Below are positions 35,291 through 43,555 of a DNA stretch of 64,000 nucleotides, one piece after another. Positions within the stretch are counted from its first letter, which is position 1. Every line of letters begins with the position of its first letter. A model generated the notes under the pieces. It had not been told where the DNA came from and searched no databases. It saw only the letters and a list, made by a program, of their open reading frames with translations. Both the position numbers and the translations under genes were made by a program. Source of the DNA: an uncultured Myxococcales bacterium. GTDB lineage: Bacteria; Myxococcota_A; Polyangia; Polyangiales; Polyangiaceae. The stretch is from assembly GCA_937949945.1 (NCBI GenBank), contig CALFEQ010000036.1:1-64000 (forward strand), written 5' to 3'.

Positions 35291-37765
35291 TCACCAGTCG
35301 AAGATCTCGTCCACCGGATTCCCCTTCCCTCGCAGCGCGATGCTGCGCGTCCTGTCCACGTCGATGGTTCGGACGCGCGAGAAGGCGTCGGTGTCTTCGT
35401 GGATGAAGTACGTCAGCCGGTTGACTCGGGGCGTGTCGGTGCCTCGCGTGACGTGCATCAGCGAGTAGCCGTACATGCGTTTGCCGTCGTAGGTCTGGCT
35501 CGTCAGATCGGCGCCGGAGGTGAAACGCACGATCGCGAGCTCGTGCGGCTCGGTCATCGGTGACGACATCGTCGTCATCGGCTTCGGGGTGGCGGCCGCG
35601 AGCATCGCGTCGAGCTGCTCGCGCCAGCGATCGAAGGAGTGTGCGGTGAGGGGCGTCTCGATGGAGCCCTTCGTCGTGAAGGCGCTCGCGGCGTCGAGCG
35701 GCTCGAAGCGCCACGCCGACGGAAGGCCCGGAGCGAGCTCCTCTTCCCAGGCGAGACGCCGGACCGGGTTCGCGACCTCGTTCTCCGCCGCGGCCTTCTG
35801 CGCACCGGGATCGAGCGAGAGGCGGTTCGGCAGGAGCACGTCGCCGGGCTGCAGGACCTCGAGGGCGTTGAAGTGGACGTGACCGAGCACGAGGGTGCGC
35901 GCGTGCGCGTTCTCGACGAAGCGGCGCAGGAGCTCGACGCCCGACATGAAGAACGCGGCGCCGTCCTTGTCGAGCGGGTCCGGGGCCATCCATTCCTGGA
36001 GGCCGTCGTGCAGGCAGCTGTCGCGCTCCTCGATCGACAGCGACCACTCCGGCTGCTTGCAGACGAGCGGCACGAGCTTGTCGCTGAGCAGATAGTTGAT
36101 GGTGCTCTGCGCGATGCCGCGGAAGTCGAGCATCGGGTGGTAGTAGCCGTGGTCGACGCCCTTGTGTCCGCCGCGCGGGTCGTGGTGCATGAGGAGGACG
36201 ACGTCCTCGCCGGCCGTCCTTCCGCGCGCGAGCTCGCGGTCGATCCACTCGAGCTGCGTCTTCGAGATCGCGCCGCCGTAGTTGACGATGTACATGCCCC
36301 AGCCCGTGCGGCGGTGCTGACGCAGGTCGTAGGAGTTCACCGAGACCCAGCGGTTCTTGCCGAACGTCCAGGACGCGTAGAGCGGCCCGTACGTCTTCTG
36401 CCACTGGTAGAAGCCGTCGTAGAGGACCATGTTGCGGTCCTTGCGCGGGACCTCCTCGAAGGCCGCGGCGAACGTGTCGCCGGGGCGCCGACGGAACGCG
36501 CCGGTGTGGATGTCGACGGGCAGCCCGCCGGGCGTGCCCGCCGTCTTCTCGAGGAACGCCTCGTACTCGCTCCACGAGAAGCCCGGCCAAGGGATGTTGT
36601 TCTGCTCGCCGACCACCTTCTCGAGGCTGTCGCCGAGCTTCGCGTCGACCTGTTGGACGAGGCTCGGGACGTGCCCGATCGCGGCGTAGCCGTCGTGGTT
36701 GCCCGCAGTGAGGAAGATGGGGATCTCGAGGCGCTTGAGGGCGTCGAGGATGCGTTTGGCCTCGTCCGCGTACGTGCGCGCGACGACGCGCTGTCGGATC
36801 GAGCCCGGCGACCCGCCGTTGTGCAGATCGCCGTTGAACGTGATGAACGCCGCCCTCTTCACGTCGGGGTCGTTGCTCGCGTTGACCCCGTCGACGAAGT
36901 CGTCGAGCTTGTCCGCGGTGATCGACTTGTACTCGAAGCCCGTCGAGACCTGCGTGTCCGTGACGTTGAGCACCGTGTACTCCTCGGGCTCGTCGTCGAA
37001 CACGCGCACGGCGTTGTACTGGTACTCGTAGACGTTCGCGAAGAGCTTGCCGTCCTTCCGCACCTCGAAGCGCGCGTCGTAGAGGCCGGGCGGGACGTGC
37101 GCCATCTGCGCCTTGTCGAAGACGAAGCGGAGCGTGTGCCGCTTCTTGAGGACCGCGGGCATGTCCTCCGGCTCGGGGTTCTGGAGGACCTTCGACGGCA
37201 CGATCCGGTAGACGCCCTCCTTCGGAGCCTGCTCCGTGCGCGCCTCCGCCGACGCGCGCGCGCGCTTCGAGACGAGGAAGAAGGCGATGTTCTTGCGGTC
37301 GTCCTCGTCGAACGTGACGCGCGACAGCGACGTGCCCGGCTCGGGGCTCAGCGACGGCCGGAGGTGCTCGTACGCGTTCGGCTCGAGGCGGAGCACGATG
37401 ACGAGCTCGTCCTCGGGGTCGCTCTTCACGTACAGGTTCGGGTTCCCGATCGTCGGGTAAATCAGGCGATCGATCTGCGCGCGCCCGTCGATCGTCCACG
37501 GCATGATCTGCTCGTTTTCGATCGGGTCCGCGTAGAAGACGTTCGCGAGGTACGTCTCGTTCTTCTTGCTGAGGACCTCCCACGGCCGCTCGCGCAGGGC
37601 GGACTCCGAGACGCCCTCGGGCTCGCCGATCACGTCGCTTTCACGGGAGCGATCGCCAGAACGCCGGCCCTCGCCGTCCGACCCCGCGCCCTCGTCGGCG
37701 CATCCCACGAGGGCCGCTGCCATCGCCGCCACGATGACCAGCCATCGGACTCCGCTCACTCCCAT
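35291..37765 (-). CDS. Metallophosphoesterase lipoprotein
   Basis: The 824-residue protein has signal peptide and lipobox ALVGC (Cys22). The C-terminal two-thirds is a calcineurin-like phosphoesterase with its five metal-site blocks: NVTDTQVS, FNGDLHNGG, GNHDG, LMHHDPRGGH and LGHVHFN. The first 250 residues form an extra beta-rich domain (EDELVIVLRLEPNAYEHLRP, HTLRFVFDKAQ), and about 150 residues follow the catalytic core. It is exported and tethered to a membrane; the substrate could be a phosphodiester, nucleotide or phospholipid. It stands alone. Confidence 0.85.
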   Translation of the reverse strand: MGVSGVRWLVIVAAMAAALVGCADEGAGSDGEGRRSGDRSRESDVIGEPEGVSESALRERPWEVLSKKNETYLANVFYADPIENEQIMPWTIDGRAQIDRLIYPTIGNPNLYVKSDPEDELVIVLRLEPNAYEHLRPSLSPEPGTSLSRVTFDEDDRKNIAFFLVSKRARASAEARTEQAPKEGVYRIVPSKVLQNPEPEDMPAVLKKRHTLRFVFDKAQMAHVPPGLYDARFEVRKDGKLFANVYEYQYNAVRVFDDEPEEYTVLNVTDTQVSTGFEYKSITADKLDDFVDGVNASNDPDVKRAAFITFNGDLHNGGSPGSIRQRVVARTYADEAKRILDALKRLEIPIFLTAGNHDGYAAIGHVPSLVQQVDAKLGDSLEKVVGEQNNIPWPGFSWSEYEAFLEKTAGTPGGLPVDIHTGAFRRRPGDTFAAAFEEVPRKDRNMVLYDGFYQWQKTYGPLYASWTFGKNRWVSVNSYDLRQHRRTGWGMYIVNYGGAISKTQLEWIDRELARGRTAGEDVVLLMHHDPRGGHKGVDHGYYHPMLDFRGIAQSTINYLLSDKLVPLVCKQPEWSLSIEERDSCLHDGLQEWMAPDPLDKDGAAFFMSGVELLRRFVENAHARTLVLGHVHFNALEVLQPGDVLLPNRLSLDPGAQKAAAENEVANPVRRLAWEEELAPGLPSAWRFEPLDAASAFTTKGSIETPLTAHSFDRWREQLDAMLAAATPKPMTTMSSPMTEPHELAIVRFTSGADLTSQTYDGKRMYGYSLMHVTRGTDTPRVNRLTYFIHEDTDAFSRVRTIDVDRTRSIALRGKGNPVDEIFDW

Positions 37766-37921
37766 GCCTACGATGTAAGCATGTGTCGGACCACCGCCGC
37801 TGCGAGCGACGCGCCCGAGATTCCATGGAAATTTCGTCGTGCGAGCGAAGACGGCGCGAAGCTGGATCGCCGCCGATCCCGCTCATCCTCCCATCTTGCG
37901 TAACTGGTTGCGCAATTCGCG

Positions 37922-38896
37922 TCAGGGGACGAGGAGCGTCGATCCGGTCGTCTTGCGGGCCTCGAGATCGCGATGGGCCTGCGCGGCTTCGCGGAGCGGA
38001 TACGTCTGCGCGACGTGCACCTTCACGGAGCCGGACTCGATCGCCTCGAACAGCTCGCGCGCACGCCGAGCGAGCTCGCCGGGCTCGCGCACGTAGTCGT
38101 TCAGCACGGGCCGGGTGAGAAAGAGCGAACCGCTCTGCGCGAGCAGGCGAGGCTGGAAGGGCGGTACGTCGCCCGACGACTGCCCGAACGACACCATGAG
38201 CCCGCGCGGCCGGAGCGACGCGAGCGAGGCTTGGAACGTGTCGCGACCGACGGAGTCGTAGACGACGTCGACCTTGCGACCGCCCGTGAGCTCGTGGACG
38301 CGGAGCGCGACGTCTTCGCTCCGGTAGACGATGACGTGATCGCATCCGTTCGCGCGCGCGAGCGCGGCCTTCTCCGCGCTCCCCGTCGTCCCGATCACCG
38401 TCGCGCCGAGGTGCTTGGCCCACTGGCACAAGAGGAGCCCCACACCTCCGGCGGCGGCGTGGACGAGGATCGTCGGGTTCTGCTCCTTCACGCGGCCGAT
38501 TTCGAGGAGGTAGTGCGCGGTCATCCCCTTGAGGAGAGCGGCCGCCGCGGTCCGATCGCCGATCGTGTCCGGCAGCTTCACGAGCACGTCCGCGACGACG
38601 TTGCGAGCCTCCGCGTACGCTCCCGTCGGCCCCGTCGCGTACGCGACGCGATCGCCGACGTCGAGCTCGGTCACGCCCTCGCCGACCGCCTCGACGACCC
38701 CCGCCGCCTCGGTCCCCGGGATCGCCGGAAGCGGCGTCGGGTAGAGGCCCGAGCGCCGATACGTGTCGATGAAGTTGAGCCCGATCGCCGTGTGCCGGAC
38801 GCGGACCTCACCCGGTCCCGGCGGTGGCAGCTCGATCTCCTCCCACCGAAGCACTTCGGGACCGCCCGTCTCGTGCATGCGAATCGCGTGGACCAT
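37922..38896 (-). CDS. qor: Quinone oxidoreductase (zinc-independent MDR family)
   Basis: The 324-residue protein fits the Qor family: MVHAIRMHETGGPEVLRWEEIE, GLNFIDTYRRSGLYP, the NADPH-binding AAAGGVGLLLCQWAKHLGATVIGTTGS, and RPVLNDYV near the end. No zinc ligands are present. It reduces quinones with NADPH in one-electron steps or acts as an enal/enone reductase. Confidence 0.92.
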   Translation of the reverse strand: MVHAIRMHETGGPEVLRWEEIELPPPGPGEVRVRHTAIGLNFIDTYRRSGLYPTPLPAIPGTEAAGVVEAVGEGVTELDVGDRVAYATGPTGAYAEARNVVADVLVKLPDTIGDRTAAAALLKGMTAHYLLEIGRVKEQNPTILVHAAAGGVGLLLCQWAKHLGATVIGTTGSAEKAALARANGCDHVIVYRSEDVALRVHELTGGRKVDVVYDSVGRDTFQASLASLRPRGLMVSFGQSSGDVPPFQPRLLAQSGSLFLTRPVLNDYVREPGELARRARELFEAIESGSVKVHVAQTYPLREAAQAHRDLEARKTTGSTLLVP

Positions 38897-39001
38897 GACG
38901 AGCGAATCAACACCTGCGCGCGACGCGCAGCAAGACGCACGAAGCCGCGCTTGCGTGAGTCACCCGATCGCCGTCCTTCGGTGTGAGGTCCGCGAACGTC
39001 G

Positions 39002-41068
39002 TCACGCCGCATGGACCTGCTTCGTGCTCGTGACGAGCAGCTCCGACGCGGCGGAGAGCGCGTCGTCGGCACCCACGAGGGCGAGGACGTCGCCCTCGCC
39101 GATGCGCTCGTTCCCGCCGGGCATCATCACGACGCGGCCGTCGCGCACGATCGCGAGCACCGCCGCGCCCGTCTTCGCGCGCAGGTCGAGCTCGGCGAGC
39201 GTGCTGCCGATCGCCGGGCTCCCTTGCTCGATGCGAAAGAGGCTCGGCGCGCCGAGACCGGAGAGGATGTCCGCCGTCGCGTCGTCGCCGGAGTCCTTGC
39301 CGCCGTCGTGATGGTCGTGACCGCCGTGTCCTTTGCCCACGGCCAGCTTCGCCTTGATCGCGCGCATCACCGCCGCTCCACCGGCCTGCACCTCCACCTC
39401 GAACTGCTTCGCGTTGCGCCAGAACGCGATGGTCGCCGCCACGACGAGCACGACGAGCAAGAGCACGCCGATGCCCGGCGGAACGAACGACTCGACGGCG
39501 GTGATGGAGGCCGCGCCGACCGCGCTCAAGAGGCCGAGCTGCACGATGAGCGCGACGGGCCGCGCGGCGGCCTTGTCGACGCCCGCGACCGTGAGCCCGA
39601 TCGCGCGCGTCAGACGCACCACGCCGAAGACGAACGGCAACGCGACGACCGCCGCCGCGGAGAGGACGATCGCCTCCGACTGGGAATCGCTCAGACCGAA
39701 GCGCGCCGCGGCCTCGGAGACGCCGCGGTCGTGCAGCATGGCGCCGCCGACGAGCAGCCCGACGAGAGCCGCCGCATCGAGGACGAGCAGGATGCCGAGC
39801 CGCCGCAGGCGCGCGCCCGTGCTCGCCGAGGTCGGCGCCGCCCGCACGCGCTCGAGCCACGCGCTGTACAGCGCGACGAACGAAGTGAACTTGCGCGGGA
39901 GCTTGTCCTCGATGATCTGCGACGTGCGCGCCGACCCGCGGATCAGCGTGGGCGTCGTCAGCGTCGTGACCGCCGAGACGGCGACCGCCACCGGGAACAG
40001 GAACGGGCGCGTCGCGTTCAGCGTCAAGCCGAGGCTGGCGATGATGAACGAGAACTCGCCGATCTGGGCGAGGCTCAGGCCCGACTGCAGGGACGTCCGC
40101 AGCCCGCACCCGGTCACGATGCCGCCGAGCGAGACGCCCACGAACTTGCCTGCGATGACGACGACCGACAGGACGACGACCGCGAGCCAGTTGTCGAGCA
40201 CGAGGCGCGGGTCGATCAGCATGCCGACGGAGACGAAGAAGATGGCCGCGAACATGTCGCGCACCGACACGATGTGGTGCTCGACCGTGTGCCCCTCGCC
40301 CGACTCGGAGATCAGCATGCCGGCGACGAACGCGCCGAGCGCGACCGAGTAGTGCATGACCGCGCACGCATGCGCGAAGGCGAAGCACACGCCGATGCTC
40401 GCGACGACCGTCGTCTCCGCTCGACCGATCCGCACGACGTAGCGCATCAGCCTCGGCACGAGGAGGAGGCCGATGACGACCATGCCGAGGAGGAAGGCCA
40501 CCAGCTTGCCCGTCGTGACGGCGAGCGTCTTGGCGTCGAGACCCGCACCGCTCGACACCGTCGTCATCGTCGCCAGGAGCAGGATGGCGATGATGTCCTC
40601 GACGATGAGCACGCCGTAGACGATCTCGCGGAGGCGCGGCGCGACCTGCGTCTCCTCGAAGACCTTCGCGATGATCGTCGTGCTCGATATCGAGATCGCG
40701 GCTCCCGCGAAGACGCTCTCGAGCTGCGTCCACCCGAACATCCTGCCCACGAGGACGCCGGCGCAGATCATCATCGCGACCTGTATGACCGCGATCACCC
40801 CCGCCGTCGGCGCCACACGGACGAGCTTGGCGATGTTCAGCTCGAGCCCGATCGCGAACATCAGCAGGATGACGCCGAGCTCGGAGAGCGTCTGGACGGT
40901 GGCCGGATCCGCGTTCAGCGGCAGCGGCAGGTGCGGCCCGACGACGAGGCCCGCGATGATGTACCCGAGCACGACCGGCTGCCGGAGCTTCTGGAAGACG
41001 ACCGTCGTGATCGCTGCGACCCCGAGGACGATCGCGAGCGTTTTCAAGAACTCGTGCGCGTCGTGCAT
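39002..41068 (-). CDS. CPA2-family cation:proton antiporter with TrkA-C domain
   Basis: The 688-residue protein is taken from ATG 41068; GTG 41074 is almost equivalent. Residues 5-380 form the KefB/NhaA-fold exchanger (VVLGYIIAGLVVGPHLPLP, ELGVILLMFAIGLEL, GAAISISSTTIIAKVFEE, YSVALGAFVAGMLISES). Further hydrophobic segments follow to about residue 560. Then comes a His/Asp-rich stretch (HGGHDHHDGG) and a TrkA-C/RCK-C domain at the end (LGAPSLFRIEQGSPAIGSTLAELDLRAK). There is no Rossmann TrkA-N domain. It exchanges K+ or Na+ for H+ at the inner membrane. The His-rich loop is unusual. Confidence 0.85.
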   Translation of the reverse strand: MHDAHEFLKTLAIVLGVAAITTVVFQKLRQPVVLGYIIAGLVVGPHLPLPLNADPATVQTLSELGVILLMFAIGLELNIAKLVRVAPTAGVIAVIQVAMMICAGVLVGRMFGWTQLESVFAGAAISISSTTIIAKVFEETQVAPRLREIVYGVLIVEDIIAILLLATMTTVSSGAGLDAKTLAVTTGKLVAFLLGMVVIGLLLVPRLMRYVVRIGRAETTVVASIGVCFAFAHACAVMHYSVALGAFVAGMLISESGEGHTVEHHIVSVRDMFAAIFFVSVGMLIDPRLVLDNWLAVVVLSVVVIAGKFVGVSLGGIVTGCGLRTSLQSGLSLAQIGEFSFIIASLGLTLNATRPFLFPVAVAVSAVTTLTTPTLIRGSARTSQIIEDKLPRKFTSFVALYSAWLERVRAAPTSASTGARLRRLGILLVLDAAALVGLLVGGAMLHDRGVSEAAARFGLSDSQSEAIVLSAAAVVALPFVFGVVRLTRAIGLTVAGVDKAAARPVALIVQLGLLSAVGAASITAVESFVPPGIGVLLLVVLVVAATIAFWRNAKQFEVEVQAGGAAVMRAIKAKLAVGKGHGGHDHHDGGKDSGDDATADILSGLGAPSLFRIEQGSPAIGSTLAELDLRAKTGAAVLAIVRDGRVVMMPGGNERIGEGDVLALVGADDALSAASELLVTSTKQVHAA

Positions 41069-41207
41069 CGCCACGAGTGAAAAGCAACGGCCCGGTCGGC
41101 TCAACCTCGAAGTGCACCCTTCTCACGGCATCGGGCCGCACCGTCGATGCAAAATGCAACTCCGCGTCGGACGCGACCGACATCCGTCTCGCGGTACGTT
41201 TTCGGTG

Positions 41208-41618
41208 ATGGCCTCGCTCACGCACATCGCGCTCCACGTCCAAGACCTCGACGCGTGCGAGGCCTTCTACCGTGACTTCTGCGGGCTCCGGACGGTGCAC
41301 GAGCGTGCCGACGCGAAAGGACGCGTCGTCTGGCTCGCCGAGCCGGGACGCGAGCACGAGCTCATCATCGTGCTCGTCCCGAGAGGCCGTGTCCGCGAAC
41401 AGGCATCCGACGACTACGGCCACATCGGCTTCGCGCTCGAGAGCCGAGCGGCGGTCGACGAGATCGCCGCGCGCGCGAAGGCCGCCGGACGACTCGTGTG
41501 GCCGCCACGCGAAGAGCCCTACCCCGTGGGCTACTACTGCGGCGTTCGCGACCCGAACGGCAACGTCGTCGAGTTCTCGTACGGACAGCCGCTCGGCCCG
41601 GGAGCGCCGGCGCGATAG
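41208..41618 (+). CDS. Glyoxalase/VOC-superfamily protein
   Basis: The 136-residue protein has one VOC domain made of two beta-alpha-beta-beta-beta units: LTHIALHVQDLDACEAFYRDFCGLRTVHE, then YGHIGFALES and YCGVRDPNGNVVEFSYG. Metal ligands His and Glu are in the expected places (ALH/IGF and VVEFS). It could be a lyase, dioxygenase or resistance protein; the substrate is unknown. It starts at ATG 41208, divergent from the antiporter. Confidence 0.82.
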   Translation: MASLTHIALHVQDLDACEAFYRDFCGLRTVHERADAKGRVVWLAEPGREHELIIVLVPRGRVREQASDDYGHIGFALESRAAVDEIAARAKAAGRLVWPPREEPYPVGYYCGVRDPNGNVVEFSYGQPLGPGAPAR

Positions 41619-41636
41619 CTCGCGGCGAACGACGCC

Positions 41637-42686
41637 TCACACCCGCTCGACGATCGCACGCGCCATCTGCTCGAGCGGCACCACCTCCGCCCCGAGTCCG
41701 GCCTCGGCGACCGCGCGCGGCATGCCGTAGACGACGCAGCTCGACTCCGACTGGACGAGGAGCTTGCCGCCGGCACGGTGGATGGCCTGCGCCCCGACGA
41801 GACCGTCCTTCCCCATGCCGGTCAAGACGACGCCGAGCACGGCCGGACCGAGCGCCTCGGCGGCGCTCTCGAAGAGGACGTCGACCGACGGCCGGTGCAT
41901 CGAATGGTCCGGCGTCTCGTCGAGCACCGTCACGATCGCGGGCTCGGGCTCGTCGGTCCGAGCGCGGAGGATGCGCAGATGCGCGCCGGCGGGCGCGATG
42001 ACCACGGAGCCCGGCTCGAGGCGCGCGCCGTCGAACGCCTCGGACACGTGCAGCGGGCAAGATGCGTCGAGCCGCGCCGCGAACGCCTCGGTGTAGCCGC
42101 GAGGCATGTGCACGACGGCCGCGATCGGCACCGGGAAGTCCTCCGGCAGCGCGGCGAGCACGTCGCCGAGGGCCGTGGGGCCGCCGGTCGACGCACCGAT
42201 GACGACGAGCCGGATCCCGTGGGTCGTCTCGGGACGCGGCGCCGGCTGGACCTGCGACCGGAGACGCCTCGGCTCGACCGACCGCGCCGCCCAGACGACC
42301 TTGTCCACGAGCTCGTCGCTCATCTCGTAGAGCGCGTCGGTCGCGCGGGTCGTCGGCTTCTCGACGATGTCGAACGCGCCGGCCTCGAGCGCGAGGAGCC
42401 CGAGCCTGCTGTCCGCGTCGGTGGTGGTCACGACGACGACGCGCGGAGGAGAGCTCGTCTCCGCGAGCGCGCGAAGGACGCCGAGGCCGTCGAGCCCGGG
42501 CATCACGAGATCGAGCGTCACGACGTCGGGCCGGAGCTCGGAGATCTTCTCGAGCGCGTCGAGCCCGTCGCGCGCGTATCCGACGACCTCGAGCCGAGGG
42601 TCGCGCGAGAGCACCTCGCGCACGACCTTCCGCGCGAAGGCCGAGTCGTCGACGACGAGGACGCGATGACGCCGTTCGTCGGTCAT
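41637..42686 (-). CDS. cheB: Chemotaxis response regulator protein-glutamate methylesterase
   Basis: The 349-residue protein has a receiver domain (7-125; Asp59, Lys110) and a methylesterase domain (155-349) with Ser166 in IGASTGGP, the His of VVHMPRGYT, and the Asp of LTGMGKDG. Both enzymatic parts are intact, so it should demethylate or deamidate the operon's receptor after phosphorylation by CheA. Its ATG overlaps the cheR stop by 4 bp. It is the last gene of the chemosensory operon. Confidence 0.95.
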   Translation of the reverse strand: MTDERRHRVLVVDDSAFARKVVREVLSRDPRLEVVGYARDGLDALEKISELRPDVVTLDLVMPGLDGLGVLRALAETSSPPRVVVVTTTDADSRLGLLALEAGAFDIVEKPTTRATDALYEMSDELVDKVVWAARSVEPRRLRSQVQPAPRPETTHGIRLVVIGASTGGPTALGDVLAALPEDFPVPIAAVVHMPRGYTEAFAARLDASCPLHVSEAFDGARLEPGSVVIAPAGAHLRILRARTDEPEPAIVTVLDETPDHSMHRPSVDVLFESAAEALGPAVLGVVLTGMGKDGLVGAQAIHRAGGKLLVQSESSCVVYGMPRAVAEAGLGAEVVPLEQMARAIVERV

Positions 42687-43555
42687 GGCGAGAGCCCTGG
42701 CCTGGTCGTGTCGTCCTTCACGTAGAAGAAGGCGCCCCCGTGCTCCTCGCACCGGAGGACGGTGCCGAAGCGAAGAAGCGACTCGGACGCGCCGACGAGG
42801 AGGGCGCCGCCGGGGCGCAGGCGCGCGGTCAGGTTCGCCACGGCGCGCCGGACCAACTCGTCCCGGAAGTAGATGAGGACGTTGCGGCAGAGGATGAGAT
42901 CCAGGTCGTGCAGGAGCGGATCGTCCGACGGGGTGAGAAGGCTCTCGCGCCGGAACTGGACCGCACGGACGATCTCGGGAGCCACCACGGCCGTGCCGTC
43001 GTGCCGGATCGTCAGCCATCGGTCGGCGAGGTAGTGGATGTACGCCAACGACGGGCGCGGCCCCCAGGTGAGCGCACGGAGGGAGCGTGGCTGCAGCACG
43101 CCGGTGGCGGCGCGTGCGAGAGCGCGCGCGCTCACGTCGGTGGCGACGATGTCGACACGGTCGAGCATCTTTCGATCGGCGAGGAGCATCGCGAGCGTGA
43201 ACGGCTCCTCTCCGGTGGAGCACCCCGCGGACCAGACGCGTGCGCGTCCGCGCAGCGCGACGCTGGGACGGACCACGTGCTCGACGGCGGCGATGAGCGA
43301 CTCGATCTCTCGGAAGAGATACGTCTCCCCGACGACGAGCGTGTCGACGAGCGCGACCAGCTCCTGCTCGCCCGCGGGGTCGTAACGGAGGAAGTAGTAG
43401 TAGTCGAGCGGGCTCTCGAAGCCGGTCGCGGCGAGCCGCGCGGCGACCTTCTCCGAGAAGACGGCGATGTCCTCGGGGGAATGGTGCACTCCGCAACGCT
43501 CCTCGATGAGCGAGCTCAAGAGCGAGAAGACGCGCGGAGAGAGAACAGCACCCAT
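42683..43555 (-). CDS. cheR: Chemoreceptor methyltransferase
   Basis: The 290-residue protein has the CheR N-terminal helical domain (1-80), then the SAM-binding domain with VWSAGCSTGEEPFTLAMLL, VDIVATDVSARALARA and DLILCRNVLIYF. It methylates glutamates on the receptor. There is no C-terminal TPR extension. Its ATG directly follows the TAG stop of the HEAT gene with no spacer. Confidence 0.95.
   Translation of the reverse strand: MGAVLSPRVFSLLSSLIEERCGVHHSPEDIAVFSEKVAARLAATGFESPLDYYYFLRYDPAGEQELVALVDTLVVGETYLFREIESLIAAVEHVVRPSVALRGRARVWSAGCSTGEEPFTLAMLLADRKMLDRVDIVATDVSARALARAATGVLQPRSLRALTWGPRPSLAYIHYLADRWLTIRHDGTAVVAPEIVRAVQFRRESLLTPSDDPLLHDLDLILCRNVLIYFRDELVRRAVANLTARLRPGGALLVGASESLLRFGTVLRCEEHGGAFFYVKDDTTRPGLSP

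Noticed and set aside
37895..37925. TTGCGCAA palindrome next to the qor stop as an operator
   Set aside because: It lies at the 3' end of qor and more than 100 bp from the metallophosphoesterase start. A single 8-bp palindrome is too weak to call a regulatory site.
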